55,995 nucleotides of DNA from Perkinsus olseni (taxonomy: Eukaryota > Perkinsozoa > Perkinsida > Perkinsidae): assembly GCA_013115135.1 (NCBI GenBank), contig JABANP010000339.1, positions 1 through 55,995 on the forward strand. The letters run 5' to 3'. The translations under genes were made by a program, and so were the position numbers. Numbering within the stretch: the stretch's first letter is position 1; each line of letters begins with the position of its first letter. Of this stretch, positions 1 through 10,501 are shown piece after piece. Below the pieces are notes generated by a model. It was not told the origin of the DNA and made no database searches. It worked only from the letters and a program-made list of their open reading frames with translations.

Positions 1-1733
1 GCTGATACATCCCCACTCCCCAAGGAGGGCATGCCTCTTCCTACCTCAAAGATTCCGCGCATCCTTCGACCTCAGATACTCTTCGTAACTCCCGAGAGGA
101 TCGCGAAGAGTGCCCAGTTTATGAATCTTCTCGGTCGCCTTCATAAGTCGGAGGGTATTGGTTTGATAGCCGTTGATGAGAGCCACTGCATCTCTCAGTG
201 GGGGCATGACTTCCGCCAGGATTACCTCAAACTTGGAATGCTCCGGTAGGAGGCCAAGCAATGCTTGGCAAGCATATGCTGACCAGCAGTCGTTGCGTTC
301 AGGAAGCACTTCCCGGGCGTGCCAATAGTCGCGACCACAGCTACGGCGACGCCGCAAGTTGTTGAAGATATATGCACTCGGCTGGACCTCAATCGCTCCC
401 GGGCTAACATCAAGCGGGCGCCCTGCGATCGACCCAACATCTTCTACTCTGTTCTGTTCAAACCGCGGGATAAAGCGAAGGCCACTGAGCTCCTCTTGGC
501 TACCGTGAAAAAGTAGCTGGAGAATTCATCCGAGCCAGTTGGGTATGATCGAGGTTCAGGTTGTGTGCTGCGGGCCCGGAGAGCGAATCTTGTGGTATCG
601 TGTACTGCCTGAGTAGAAAGGAGACGGAAGACATCTGCGGAAGTCTGAGGGATGCTGGTATCTCTGCAGTGTGGTATCATGGCGACCTCGCCACGGACAG
701 TCGGGCTGCTGTCCACAAATCTTGGGTGTCGGGTGAGAGGGTTGGCAAGCCGATTGCAGCCTTCCTCAAACGTCGTGCTGTACATGCTACGATCGCCTCG
801 TCTCTCAGCATGGAGGCTGTCACGCTAATTCTACAAATTAGTGGTCACTAAAAACTCGTCCGGTGGCTAGCTGCTGCTGCAGTCGTCTTCGTTCTGTCAC
901 AATTGGGCGAGGCATTGCAGCGCCTCAGGTGAAAGCAAGGTGATCGTGGCGACGGTCGCCTTCGGTATGGGTGTCCATCACTCTGGCGTACGATGGGTCG
1001 TCCACTATTCGATGCCTCCCAGTATTCAGCACTATCAACAGGAATCGGGTAGGCCAGACGAGGGTCGCCTCACTAGAACTGTGTTCACTAGAACCACTAT
1101 ATTGGCCAGGGTGGTCCAAAAGTGCGAAGAATGGATCATTCTTACCGTTCCCGTGAATTCACGGAAATTCCCACAGGCAGTACAAAATTATTTCCTGCTA
1201 CTAGCCTCCCGGCGGTAGCTCCTATTCTCTCGGCTACTCCATACTCTATCTACTCTATTTCGTTCATTCTACTACTGCAAACCCTTCAACGGGGTACCGC
1301 ACTCGCGCCGAGGAGATGCCCTTCCCTCAGGTCGTTGTGGCCGCGACGGCCGGCCTGCAATTTCGGTGTTGATGGCGTCACCGTTCGACATCTGTCGGCA
1401 AAGTGTGATGGTGTACTGGAAGCCCAACGCCTTGCAGGAACTCTATGCTCTAGCCGAGTACGCCTTCTCCACAGCGCAGTGTCGAAGAGCGTATCTTGCT
1501 GCGCACATGGGGGACCAACAGCGGCCAGTCTGTGACGGCTATTGCGACGTGTGTGGCGTGGAGGACTCCGCACCGCCGAGGAAACGTCTCAAAGAAGCTC
1601 CCGACGAGGGAGGAGTGATTGAGGAGATCTTCGACCAGCTCGAGAAAGCTGCTGCAAAAGATGAAAAGTTAACGCTCTTGAAGCTGAGCGAAAAATGCCG
1701 AAAAAATCTTCATTGTGAAATCGAGACGGTCGC
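1..1733 (+). pseudogene. RECQ1-like DNA helicase, copy 1, 3'-truncated
   Basis: ATP-dependent 3'-5' DNA helicase of the RecQ family, closest in layout to RECQ1. The window opens inside the helicase core. Exons are about 1-245, 303-512, 560-732, 929-1048 and 1331-1733, with GT-AG introns of 57, 47, 196 and 282 nt. In order they encode the segment before motif II ([10 protein letters not shown]), motif [16 protein letters not shown], motif III with [35 protein letters not shown] (motif V) and motif VI. Motif VI is split by the last intron and splices to [11 protein letters not shown]. An RQC zinc site (QCRR, then VC, YC and VC) follows. The frame is cut inside the RQC winged helix at 1733 by the 185-bp inverted-repeat element. 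The ATPase motif I would lie left of the window. Copy 2 at 13776-16024 is almost identical but keeps its 3' end. Family assignment is firm. Calling copy 1 broken rests on the visible truncation. Confidence 0.85.
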
Positions 1734-1918
1734 CAGTCAATCGCAGAAGTATGACTCAATTGCGCGCGCGCTGCCTGCCCCCCTCCAATGTTGCATTTTG
1801 ACGCAGGCTAACACTATACGGAGTGTAGGATTTCAACATTGGAGAGGGGGCGAGGGGAGCTACATTTTACTATACTCATGTTTTCTCACTCCTCCTGACT
1901 CACTTTTGCGTTTGACTG
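1734..1918. mobile_element. 185-bp inverted-repeat (MITE-like) element, left copy
   Basis: Non-coding element whose ends are imperfect inverted repeats reading CAGTCAAWCGCARAAGT inward from both sides. An inner inverted repeat (CCAATGTTG at about 1782-1790, CAACATTGG at about 1832-1840, with C-rich and G-rich flanks) would form a long hairpin. It abuts RecQ sequence on the left and the first Rep/transposase element on the right with no spacer. An identical copy is at 13591-13775. It fits a non-autonomous DNA transposon. No clear target duplication is visible. Confidence 0.7.
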
Positions 1919-2124
1919 CAGTTGGGGCGGTGGAGACGGCTGAAGTATGACGCGTTCTGTCGGGCATGATAGTTGAGGGGGCTCGGCAAGAGTACTAAGA
2001 GGCAGTGGAACACGAGTGAACGCAACAAAAAACAACTCATGGTCAAACTATTGTAGTAATAGTAGTAACATTCTGCTACTGGGTATATATCATGCGAACG
2101 GACGAAAAGAATCACACTACACAG

Positions 2125-3677
2125 CTAAGCATCGGTGGGACTGTTGTTCGAAAGTATCGTTTTAGCGAAACAGGCACCACATCCTGGGAGATCTTTACGG
2201 AACGGTATTTCAATGGGATTGGTCAGGTAGAGCCAGCAGAACCTCTGGTTAAGCATCTCGTTATCATCTGGACTCAAATCCTTACAGTTGAATCTTCCAG
2301 GCACCGTGATGATTACGGGTGCATCGTTTTTATAAGTAGCATCACACTTGGTGCTACTCTTGGGTAGAGCAATCGTAATTTCTTCTTTGCCTTCGAAGAA
2401 AGGCAGGGCATCACAGAGAGCAAATCCGGTTTTGCCTTGGGTGGTAGCGGAAATCATCGAGAATGAACAACTCAACCTCTTTGTCAAGCAAAATCGCCAG
2501 GGGATAGCTACCGGAAGAAAGAGAGCAAGTGCGATAGATCTCAGATAAATGTCGTACTAAATACGTCTTCGCACAGCCGCTAGGGCCAGCTATAGCCAGA
2601 TTCCAATTTCGGCTTCGGCCAGCCTTAAGCAGGTTAATGATGGCAGAAGAAAAAGCGAGAGATCTGCACACCGTTACGGGACAAAATGTCCACCAGGGCT
2701 GTCTCTGTAACTCCGTCGCATAGGCAGTCAGCCTGGGCAGCCTTGTGTAATTTGTCTAAACGACTCTGATTGCCGAGTGTAGCTTCTTGGGCGGCATCTT
2801 CCATGGCCCAGACTCTAGCAAGAAGATTTTTTACAGGCTCCTTCTGATTGAGAATGTATTCTTTAACCCTCTTCTCTTGGTGAGCAGCAGCCAAAAACGC
2901 ACGCTCGGTGCGCAGCTTTTTAGCCACTATCCACGATGAAATATCGCTGAGTTTTCTAATCCGGCAAGACTGTCCCGTTTCTTCTTTATTGTCGGTGGTT
3001 GTCGACTCCAATAACGATGGCGTGCTTGTTATGGGGGATGACCAACACTTAGATATGGGTTAGGGTCAGTTTTGGTGGAATAACTGTAGCTGCTCAGGTA
3101 ACTTCGAAAAGGCCGGAAGTTAGTGAAAAAGCCCCGCTCTCTTAGAAATTTTGCTAAGGCTGGCCAACGATGACGTCTGCCGGCACAAGTAGACACATGA
3201 AAATGCAGTCCGTCATCATTGCAATGCGGTTCACAGCAGACACAGTAGAAACTCAAAGGGATACTATGATGAGAGAAGGCTCCTTCAATCTCCGTCCCGA
3301 ATGCCTCTTTGCTCACATGTACCCCCGGGAGAATGCCTAACGTGCGTGGTCTTGCCCAGGTGATCAAGTAGTATCGGGAGTAGTCAGGAGAGCGCCTTGG
3401 GGAGCCGAAACCACAGGCAACTCCGGTACCGGTTCCTGAATCAAACACAACAGATGGAAATCAAAGTGCTCGAATCAGAACCATATGCCATAGGTTCTCC
3501 CTCTCACCTGGATATCGGGCGTAGAGCCCTCGATGGGGAATATACGGTAGGGTTTACGGAATCCGGGACAATAAAGCTCTGCAAGGAGTCGGCAGTGGAC
3601 TCTGATGTGGCATTGACACTGCCAGGGGCTTCGGAAACGGTTGCTTCGAGGTCGAGGAATAATTCGATTTGTGCCAT
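2125..3677 (-). pseudogene. HUH/S3H Rep gene, E1 first copy, frame-broken
   Basis: Counterpart of the intact rep at 10502-12055. The HUH endonuclease part (3029-3448) and the helicase part (2125-3011) are both recognisable. At least four indels break the frame: an extra T near 2430, an extra A near 2650, five instead of six G's near 3030-3036 between the two domains, and altered bases near 3536-3540 in exon 1. The 5' intron is still present, with its donor near the GTGAGAGG complement at about 3505 and its acceptor near 3434. It is probably unable to make full-length Rep unless the G run is a programmed shift site. Confidence 0.8.
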
Positions 3678-3692
3678 GCCGAAACGCAAAAC

Positions 3693-3782
3693 TGATCACC
3701 TGATCACTGATCACCCAGAAAAATGAAGAAAATTTATTTTGAATATCTCAAGACATCAAGTGATCAGCTGATCAGCTGATCA
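3693..3782. promoter_or_regulatory. Iteron-like TGATCA cluster, E1 first copy
   Basis: Three TGATCA hexamers at 3693, 3701 and 3708 face three more at 3761, 3769 and 3777 across an AT-rich spacer of about 47 nt, directly 5' of rep on the minus strand. Spacing is 7-8 bp. The arrangement resembles Rep-binding iterons or an autoregulatory operator. That function is inferred. Confidence 0.5.
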
Positions 3783-4122
3783 GGGTCGCCCAAAAGTGCC
3801 ACAAATGAGCAAATGTGATGACGCTTTATCGTTGAGCGTACAGCGCGGAAATTACCAGGTATCGAGCGAATTGCGACGGCGGAACGATTATTCGAAGTTT
3901 TTTCAGGTTTGTTAGTACGCGAGGCTTCCAATATGAAGATAGATCTATCCCTCTCCCCTGCTTGAATGATTGACAAACGCGACATAGGGTTCGCTTTCAT
4001 CAACGATTCTTTTACATGTCCAAACACACTGAAATTGATGGTCACCGAAATATCATTCACAAGTGAGAAGAACCTAATATCTTATCAGCTCGCCTCTGCT
4101 ATTCAAAACCATCTGCAGACGT

Positions 4123-4939
4123 TTACTCATGCTCTCTATTAAAAAGGTCCCCATCAATTTCGGAGTATATACGTGTAACCCTTTCAATGAATGACTGTTC
4201 AGTGGGGCACAAACCCTCGGAAGTTACTGCCAGCCTTAGCCTGTTCTTCAATATTCCAAACGATGTTTCGATACATGTTAAATCTGGACTGCGTGGGGGG
4301 AAGTCCAAAAATCGACAACCCCCAGCCACAACGGTCCTCATGCATAAAGATGTTCTTGGAGCAATGTAGTTATCCAACATTATCGTTTTTCGATTGGATT
4401 TATTCCGCTTCGCTCTTTTACGAAGCAAGGGTATGGCGACAGTGCGGAAGAAGTTCTCGTACGCTTTCGCTGAGTTGTCTGCTATGGGAGTTATTATTGG
4501 GCGCTCTCCCCATGCTAAGACGCCGACGAACTTGATTTTCCTGCTCATCCTGAAGCAAGAGCGCACTGCGCACGGAGTATGGTCAGCGTGACCCCAGGAT
4601 TTCTCTCTAGCAGCAGCCCGGCTTCCCTCTACGTCGAAACCTATCGTAACACCGTCCATGTACATACCAACGCCTCTGCGAAAGAAAGTCGCTATTCTAC
4701 TTGGCTGTCCATGACAGGTTTTTTTTATCGATCTGGCCCATTTGATTCTCTTCTGGCGGTCTCCTCTGCGCTGCAAAACCCTTCTAGGCGTCCTTCTGCA
4801 CTGCCACCCCTCACTGTGGATAGTCCTTAGGAAGGTGTCGTACGAAAAGGGATACCCCTGGGACTCGTAGAAGGCTTTGGCGGTTAAAAAAGGTCGGGAT
4901 GCCCTAGCCTGCACAAACTGCCTCATAATACCACGACGG
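4123..4939 (-). pseudogene. DD34E transposase, E1 first copy, 5'-truncated
   Basis: Same protein as at 6510-7559, retaining the catalytic core: MYMDGVTIGFD, IMLDN, and SPDLTCIE 34 residues after the second Asp. The duplication breakpoint at 4939 removes the N-terminal DNA-binding region. An extra A near 4144 shifts the frame so that the last residues differ. Not expected to be functional. Confidence 0.8.
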
Positions 4940-6113
4940 AGCTACCGGAAGAAAGAGAGCAAGTGCGATAGATCTCAGATAAATGTCGTACTAAATACGT
5001 CTTCGCACAGCCGCTAGGGCCAGCTATAGCCAGATTCCAATTTCGGCTTCGGCCAGCCTTAAGCAGGTTAATGATGGCAGAAGAAAAGCGAGAGATCTGC
5101 ACACCGTTACGGGACAAAATGTCCACCAGGGCTGTCTCTGTAACTCCGTCGCATAGGCAGTCAGCCTGGGCAGCCTTGTGTAATTTGTCAAAACGACTCT
5201 GATTGCCGAGTGTAGCTTCTTGGGCGGCATCTTCCATGGCCCAGACTCTAGCAAGAAGATTTTTTTACAGGCTCCTTCTGATTGAGAATGTATTCTTTAA
5301 CCCTCTTCTCTTGGTGAGCAGCAGCCAAAAACGCACGCTCGGTGCGCAGCTTTTAGCCACTATCCACGATGAAATATCGCTGAGTTTTCTAATCCGGCAA
5401 GACTGTCCCGTTTCTTCTTTATTGTCGGTGGTTGTCGACTCCAATAACGATGGCGTGCTTGTTATGGGGGATGACCAACACTTAGATATGGGTTAGGGTC
5501 AGTTTTGGTGGAATAACTGTAGCTGCTCAGGTAACTTCGAAAAGGCCGGAAGTTAGTGAAAAAGCCCCGCTCTCTTAGAAATTTTGCTAAGGCTGGCCAA
5601 CGATGACGTCTGCCGGCACAAGTAGACACATGAAAATGCAGTCCGTCATCATTGCAATGCGGTTCACAGCAGACACAGTAGAAACTCAAAGGGATACTAT
5701 GATGAGAGAAGGCTCCTTCAATCTCCGTCCCGAATGCCTCTTTGCTCACATGTACCCCCGGGAGAATGCCTAACGTGCGTGGTCTTGCCCAGGTGATCAA
5801 GTAGTATCGGGAGTAGTCAGGAGAGCGCCTTGGGGGAGCCGAAACCACAGGCAACTCCGGTACCGGTTCCTGAATCAAACACAACAGATGGAAATCAAAG
5901 TGCTCGAATCAGAACCATATGCCATAGGTTCTCCCTCTCACCTGGATATCGGGCGTAGAGCCCTCGATGGGGAGAATATACGGTAGGGTTTACGGAATCC
6001 GGGACAATAAAGCTCTGCAAGGAGTCGGCAGTGGACTCTGATGTGGCATTGACACTGCCAGGGGCTTCGGAAACGGTTGCTTCGAGGTCGAGGAATAATT
6101 CGATTTGTGCCAT
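4940..6113 (-). pseudogene. HUH/S3H Rep gene, E1 second copy, 3'-truncated
   Basis: The duplicated rep segment starts at the left breakpoint, so the Walker B and later helicase motifs are missing. It contains exon 1 (start codon at 6113), the 72-nt intron and the HUH domain as a separate open frame at 5462-5884, which ends at a five-G tract. It also has the Walker A region around 5000-5020. An extra T near 5265 and a missing T near 5353 break the linker. Non-functional as it stands. Confidence 0.75.
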
Positions 6114-6128
6114 GCCGAAACGCAAAAC

Positions 6129-6218
6129 TGATCACCTGATCACTGATCACCCAGAAAAATGAAGAAAATTTATTTTGAATATCTCAAGACATCAAGTGAT
6201 CAGCTGATCAGCTGATCA
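6129..6218. promoter_or_regulatory. Iteron-like TGATCA cluster, E1 second copy
   Basis: TGATCA at 6129, 6137 and 6144, and again at 6197, 6205 and 6213, flanks an AT-rich spacer immediately 5' of rep. Layout is the same as at 3693-3782 and 12071-12160. Confidence 0.5.
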
Positions 6219-6509
6219 GGGTCGCCCAAAGTGCCACAAATGAGCAAATGTGATGACGCTTTATCGTTGAGCGTACAGCGCGGAAATTACCAGGTATCGA
6301 GCGAATTGCGACGGCGGAACGATTATTCGAAGTTTTTTCAGGTTTGTTAGTCCGCGAGGCTTCCAATATGAAGATAGATCTATCCCTCTCCCCTGCTTGA
6401 ATGATTGACAAACGCGACATAGGGTTCGCTTTCATCAACGATTCTTTTTACATGTCCAAACACACTGAAATTGATGGTCACCGAAATATCATTCACAAGT
6501 GAGAAGAAC

Positions 6510-7559
6510 CTAATATCTTATCAGCTCGCCTCTGCTATTCAAAACCATCTGCAGACGTTTACTCATGCTCTCTATTAAAAGGTCCCCATCAATTTCGGAG
6601 TATATACGTGTAACCCCTTCAATGAATGACTGTTCAGCGGGGCACAAACCCTCGGAAGTTACTGCCAGCCTTAGCCTGTTCTTCAATATTCCAAACGATG
6701 TTTCGATACATGTTAAATCTGGACTGCGTGGGGGGAAGTCCAAAAATCGACAACCCCCAGCCACAACGGTCCTCATGCATAAAGATGTTCTTGGAGCAAT
6801 GTAGTTATCCAACATTATCGTTTTTCGATTGGATTTATTCCGCTTCGCTCTTTTACGAAGCAAGGGTATGGCGACAGTGCGGAAGAAGTTCTCGTACGCT
6901 TTCGCTGAGTTGTCTGCTATGGGAGTTATTATTGGGCGCTCTCCCCATGCTAAGACGCCGACGAACTTGATTTTCCTGCTCATCCTGAAGCAAGAGCGCA
7001 CTGCGCACGGAGTATGGTCAGCGTGACCCCAGGATTTCTCTCTAGCAGCAGCCCGGCTTCCCTCTACGTCGAAACCTATCGTAACACCGTCCATGTACAT
7101 ACCAACGCCTCTGCGAAAGAAAGTCGCTATTCTACTTGGCTGTCCATGACAGGTTTTTTTTATCGATCTGGCCCATTTGATTCTCTTCTGGCGGTCTCCT
7201 CTGCGCTGCAAAACCCTTCTAGGCGTCCTTCTGCACTGCCACCCCTCACTGTGGATAGTCCTTAGGAAGGTGTCGTACGAAAAGGGATACCCCTGGGACT
7301 CGTAGAAGGCTTTGGCGGTTAAAAAAGGTCGGGATGCCCTAGCCTGCACAAACTGCCTCATAATACCACGACGGTGCCGCTCATTAATCAACCTCGGGCG
7401 ACCCTGCCGGATAGTGCCAGTTCTGCTGGCTCTCTGTGCTGTGGCCATTCTGACGATCCTCACGACTGATGACTGGCTGCAGCCGACCTTCTCAGCGATT
7501 CTTCTCGAAGAGAGACCCTTCTGCCAGTCACTGAGTATATCTTTCCTCTGCGAAGCTGT
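6510..7559 (-). CDS. Tc1/mariner-superfamily DD34E transposase, open copy
   Basis: Cut-and-paste transposase of the IS630-Tc1-mariner superfamily. The frame is open from about 7559. Its N-terminus reads as a helix-turn-helix (SQRKDILSDWQKGLSSRRIA, then VGCSQSSVVRIVR), as in Tc1-type N-terminal domains. A basic GRPR(L) stretch follows, and then the catalytic core: first Asp in GMYMDGV, second in IMLDN, and the Glu in SPDLTCIE. Thirty-four residues separate the second Asp and the Glu (DD34E). No in-frame ATG lies upstream of the HTH; the first ATG is at 7448. The true start is therefore unclear and may involve a short upstream exon or a non-AUG start. About 350 residues is normal for the family. 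It is the only copy here with an unbroken core, and it should act on the ends of elements E1-E3. It lies upstream of rep on the same strand, with iteron-like motifs between. Confidence 0.85.
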   Translation of the reverse strand, partial: TASQRKDILSDWQKGLSSRRIAEKVGCSQSSVVRIVRMATAQRASRTGTIRQGRPRLINERHRRGIMRQFVQARASRPFLTAKAFYESQGYPFSYDTFLRTIHSEGWQCRRTPRRVLQRRGDRQKRIKWARSIKKTCHGQPSRIATFFRRGVGMYMDGVTIGFDVEGSRAAAREKSWGHADHTPCAVRSCFRMSRKIKFVGVLAWGERPIITPIADNSAKAYENFFRTVAIPLLRKRAKRNKSNRKTIMLDNYIAPRTSLCMRTVVAGGCRFLDFPPRSPDLTCIETSFGILKNRLRLAVTSEGLCPAEQSFIEGVTRIYSEIDGDLLIESMSKRLQMVLNSRGELIRY

Positions 7560-7842
7560 TATGTAGTACGCATTCTTATGCTTAGACTGTCCCCTACCTG
7601 AGACAGCAAACGAGTTTCGCGCGCGTCAGCGCCAATCTTTTCCCTACTGCTGCAGTTGGGGCGGTAGAGACGGCTGAAGTATAACGCGTTCTGTCGGGCA
7701 TGATAGTTGAGGGGGCTCGGCAAAAGTACGGCAACGCAACAAACCACTGCTCATGATCAAACTATTGTAGTACTAGTAGTAATATTCAGCTACTGGGTAT
7801 ATATCATGCGAACGGACGAAAAGAATCACACACAGCTGAGCC

Positions 7843-9382
7843 TCAGTGGGACTGTTGTTCGAAAATTATCGTTTTAGCGAAACAGGCGCCACATCCTGGG
7901 AAATCTTTACGGCACGGTATTTCAATGGGATTGGGCAGGTAGATCCAGCAGAACCTCTGGTTGAGCATCTCGTTATCATCTGGACTCAAATCCTTACAGT
8001 TGAATCTTCCAGGCACCGTGATGATTACGAGTGCATCGTTTTCATAAGTAGCATCACACTCAGTGCTACTCTTGGGTAGAGCAATCGTAATTTCTTCTCT
8101 GCCTTCGAAGAAAGGCAGGGCATCAGAGAGAGCAAATCCGGTTTGTCTTGGGTGGTAGCGAAAATCATCGGAAATGAACAACTCAAACTCTCTGTCAAGG
8201 AGAATCGCCAGGGGATAGCTACCGGAAGAAAGAGAGGAACTACAATAGATATAAGATAAAGTCGTACTAAATACGTCTTCGCAGAGCCGCTAGGGCCAGC
8301 TATAGCCAGGTTCCAATTCCGGCTTCGGCCAGCCTTGAGCAGATTAATGATGGCAGAAGAAAAGCGAGAGATCTGCACACCGTTACGGGACAGAATTTCC
8401 ACCAGGGCTGTTTGTGTAACTCCGTTGCATAGGCAGTCGGCCTGGGCAGCTTTGTGTAATTTGTCTCTACGACTCTGATTGCCGAGTGCAGCTTCTTGGG
8501 CGGCATCTTCCATGGCCCAGACCCTAGCGAGGAGATTCTTCACAGTCTCCTTCTGATTGAGAATGTATTCTATAACCCTTTTCTCTTGGTGAGCAGCAGC
8601 CAAAAACGCACGCTCGGTGCGCAGTTTTTTGGCCACTATCCATGATGAAATATCGCTGAGTTTTTAATCCGGCTAGACTGTCCCGTTTCTTTCCTTATTG
8701 TCGGTGGTTGTCGACTCCAATAATGATGGCGTGCTTGTTATGGGGGACGACCAACACTTAAATATGGTCAGGGTCGGTTTTGGTGGAATAACTGTAGCTG
8801 CTCAGGTAACTTCCAAAAGACCGGAAATTAGTAAAAGAGCCCCGCTCTCTTAGAATTTTGGCTGAGGCTGGCTAACGATGACGTCAAGTAGACACATGAA
8901 TATGTAGTCCGCCATCATTAAAATGCGGTTCACAAAAGACACAGTAGAAACTCAAAGGGATATTATGATGAGAGAAGGTTCCTTTAATCTCCGTCCCGCT
9001 CATGCCTCTTTGCTCATATGTATCCCCGGGAGCATGCCCACCGTGCGTGGTCTTGCCCAGGTGATCAAGCAATATCGGGAATGATCAGAGGAGCGCCTTG
9101 GGGGAGCCGAAACCACAGGCAACTCCGGTACCGGGTCCTGAAACAGACACAACAGATGGAAGTCAAAGCGCTCGAATCAGAACCATATGCCATGTTCTCC
9201 CCTCTCACCTGGGTATCGGGCGTAGAGCCCTCGATGAGCGAACATACGGTGGAGTTTATGGAATCTTTGACAATAAAGCTCTGCAAGGAGTCGGCAATGG
9301 ACTCTGATGTGGCATTGAAACTGCCAGGGGGTTCGGAAAGGATTGCTTCAAGGTGGAGGAATAATTCGATAAAACTGATCAC
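7843..9382 (-). pseudogene. HUH/S3H Rep gene, E2, degenerate
   Basis: Diverged rep. The helicase N-terminal part with Walker A (GPSGSAKT) is in 8025-8636 and Walker B (ISDDFRYHP) in 7843-8181, in different frames. The HUH region at about 8750-9100 has lost the stretch around the second motif through small deletions near 8885. The five-G tract occurs here too, near 8740-8745. The exon 1 start has been lost. Dead. Confidence 0.75.
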
Positions 9383-9492
9383 CCAGAAAAGTAAAGATAA
9401 TTTATTTTGAAATACTGTGTCTCAAAACATCAAGTGATTAGCTGATCAGGGTCGGTCAAAGTGCCACAAACCAGCGAATGTGATGACGCTTT

Positions 9493-10197
9493 TTTGGAGC
9501 AATGTAGTTATCTAACATTTTCCCTTTTTCGATTGGATTTATTCCGTTTCGCTCTCTTACGCAGCAAGGGTATGGCGACAGTGCCGAAGAAGTTCTGGTA
9601 CGCTCTCGCTGAGTTGTCTGCTATGGGAGTTATTATTGGGCGCTCCTTCCATGCTACGACGCCGACAAACTTGATTTTCCTGCTCATCGTGAAGCGAAAG
9701 CCCACTGCACGCGGAGTATGGTCAGCGTGACCCCAGGATTTTTCTCTAGCAGCAGCGCGGCTTTCTTCTACGTCGAACCCTACCGTTGCACCGACCATGT
9801 TCATACCATGGCCTCTGCGAAAGAAAGTCGCTATTCTACTTGGCTGTCCAAGGCAGGCTTTTGTTATCGATCTGGCCCATTTGATTCTTTTCTGGCGGTC
9901 TCCTCTGCGCTGCAAAACCCTTCTAGGCGTCCTTCTGCACTGCCACCCCTCACTGTGGATTGTCCTTCGGAAAGTGTCGTACGAAAAGAATACCCCTGGG
10001 ACTCGAAGAAGGCTTTGGCGGTTGAAAAAGGTCGGGATGTCCTAGCCTGCGCAAAGTGCCTAATAATACCGCGACGGTGCCGCTCATTGATCAACCTCGG
10101 GCGACCTTGCCGGATAGTGCCCGCTCTGCTGCCTCTCTATGCTGTGGCCATTTCGACGATCCTCGGCCAGTCACTGAGTATATCTTTCCTCTGCGAA
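9493..10197 (-). pseudogene. DD34E transposase, E2, C-terminally deleted
   Basis: Retains the N-terminal basic region and the first catalytic Asp (GMNMVGATVGFD, with the preceding residue changed to Val). The frame ends just before the second Asp because the 3' part of the gene is deleted. There are also frame breaks near 9990. Non-functional. Confidence 0.75.
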
Positions 10198-10501
10198 GCT
10201 GTTATGTAGTACGCATTCTTATGCTTAGACTGTCCCCTACCTGAGACAGCAAACGAGTTTCGCGCGCGTCAGCGCCAATCTTTTCCCTACTGCAGCAGTT
10301 GGGGCGGTGGAGACGGCTGAAGTATGACGCGTTCTGTCGGGCATGATAGTTGAGGGGGCTCGGCAAGAGTACTAAGAGGCAGTGGAACACGAGTGAACGC
10401 AACAAAAAACAACTCATGGTCAAACTATTGTAGTAATAGTAGTAACATTCTGCTACTGGGTATATATCATGCGAACGGACGAAAAGAATCACACTACACA
10501 G

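Larger units (their letters stand above)
2506..7373. repeat. 2,434-bp tandem duplication inside E1
   Basis: Bases 2506-4939 recur as 4940-7373. At 4939/4940 the 5' part of the transposase gene (...ccacgacgg) joins the middle of rep (agctaccggaag...), which fixes the breakpoint. The two copies differ by only scattered single-base changes. The breakpoints share no obvious homology. This creates a 5'-truncated transposase at 4123-4939 and a 3'-truncated rep at 4940-6113. Confidence 0.85.
1919..7649 (-). mobile_element. Rep/transposase composite element E1, with internal tandem duplication
   Basis: First of three head-to-tail copies of a DNA transposon that begins CAGTTGGGG and ends CCCTACTG. 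The ends read inward as imperfect inverted repeats (CAGTTGGGG and CAGTAGGGA, then a shared GCTGA some 15 bases in). Both genes are on the minus strand: transposase near the right end, rep toward the left. E1 is 5,731 bp because 2,434 bp (2506-4939) is repeated immediately as 4940-7373. Without the repeat it would be about 3.3 kb, matching E3 (3,295 bp). E1 and E3 are nearly identical, so E1 was probably mobile recently. Its transposase is open in the second half, but its rep copies carry frame breaks. Confidence 0.85.
7653..10292 (-). mobile_element. Rep/transposase composite element E2, diverged and deleted
   Basis: Second copy in the array, 2,640 bp, with the same ends (CAGTTGGGG, CCCTACTG). 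It is separated from E1 by CTG (7650-7652) and from E3 by CAG (10293-10295). It is clearly more diverged than E1 and E3 are from each other. About 600 bp is missing around 9493, which removes the transposase C-terminus and most of the intergenic spacer. It is an older, dead copy trapped between two young ones. Confidence 0.8.

Noticed and set aside
10202..10492. An ORF of 96 codons across the E2/E3 junction (also seen at 7559-7747)
   Set aside because: It exists only because two element ends are joined. Half of it is the antisense of terminal sequence, with no domain.
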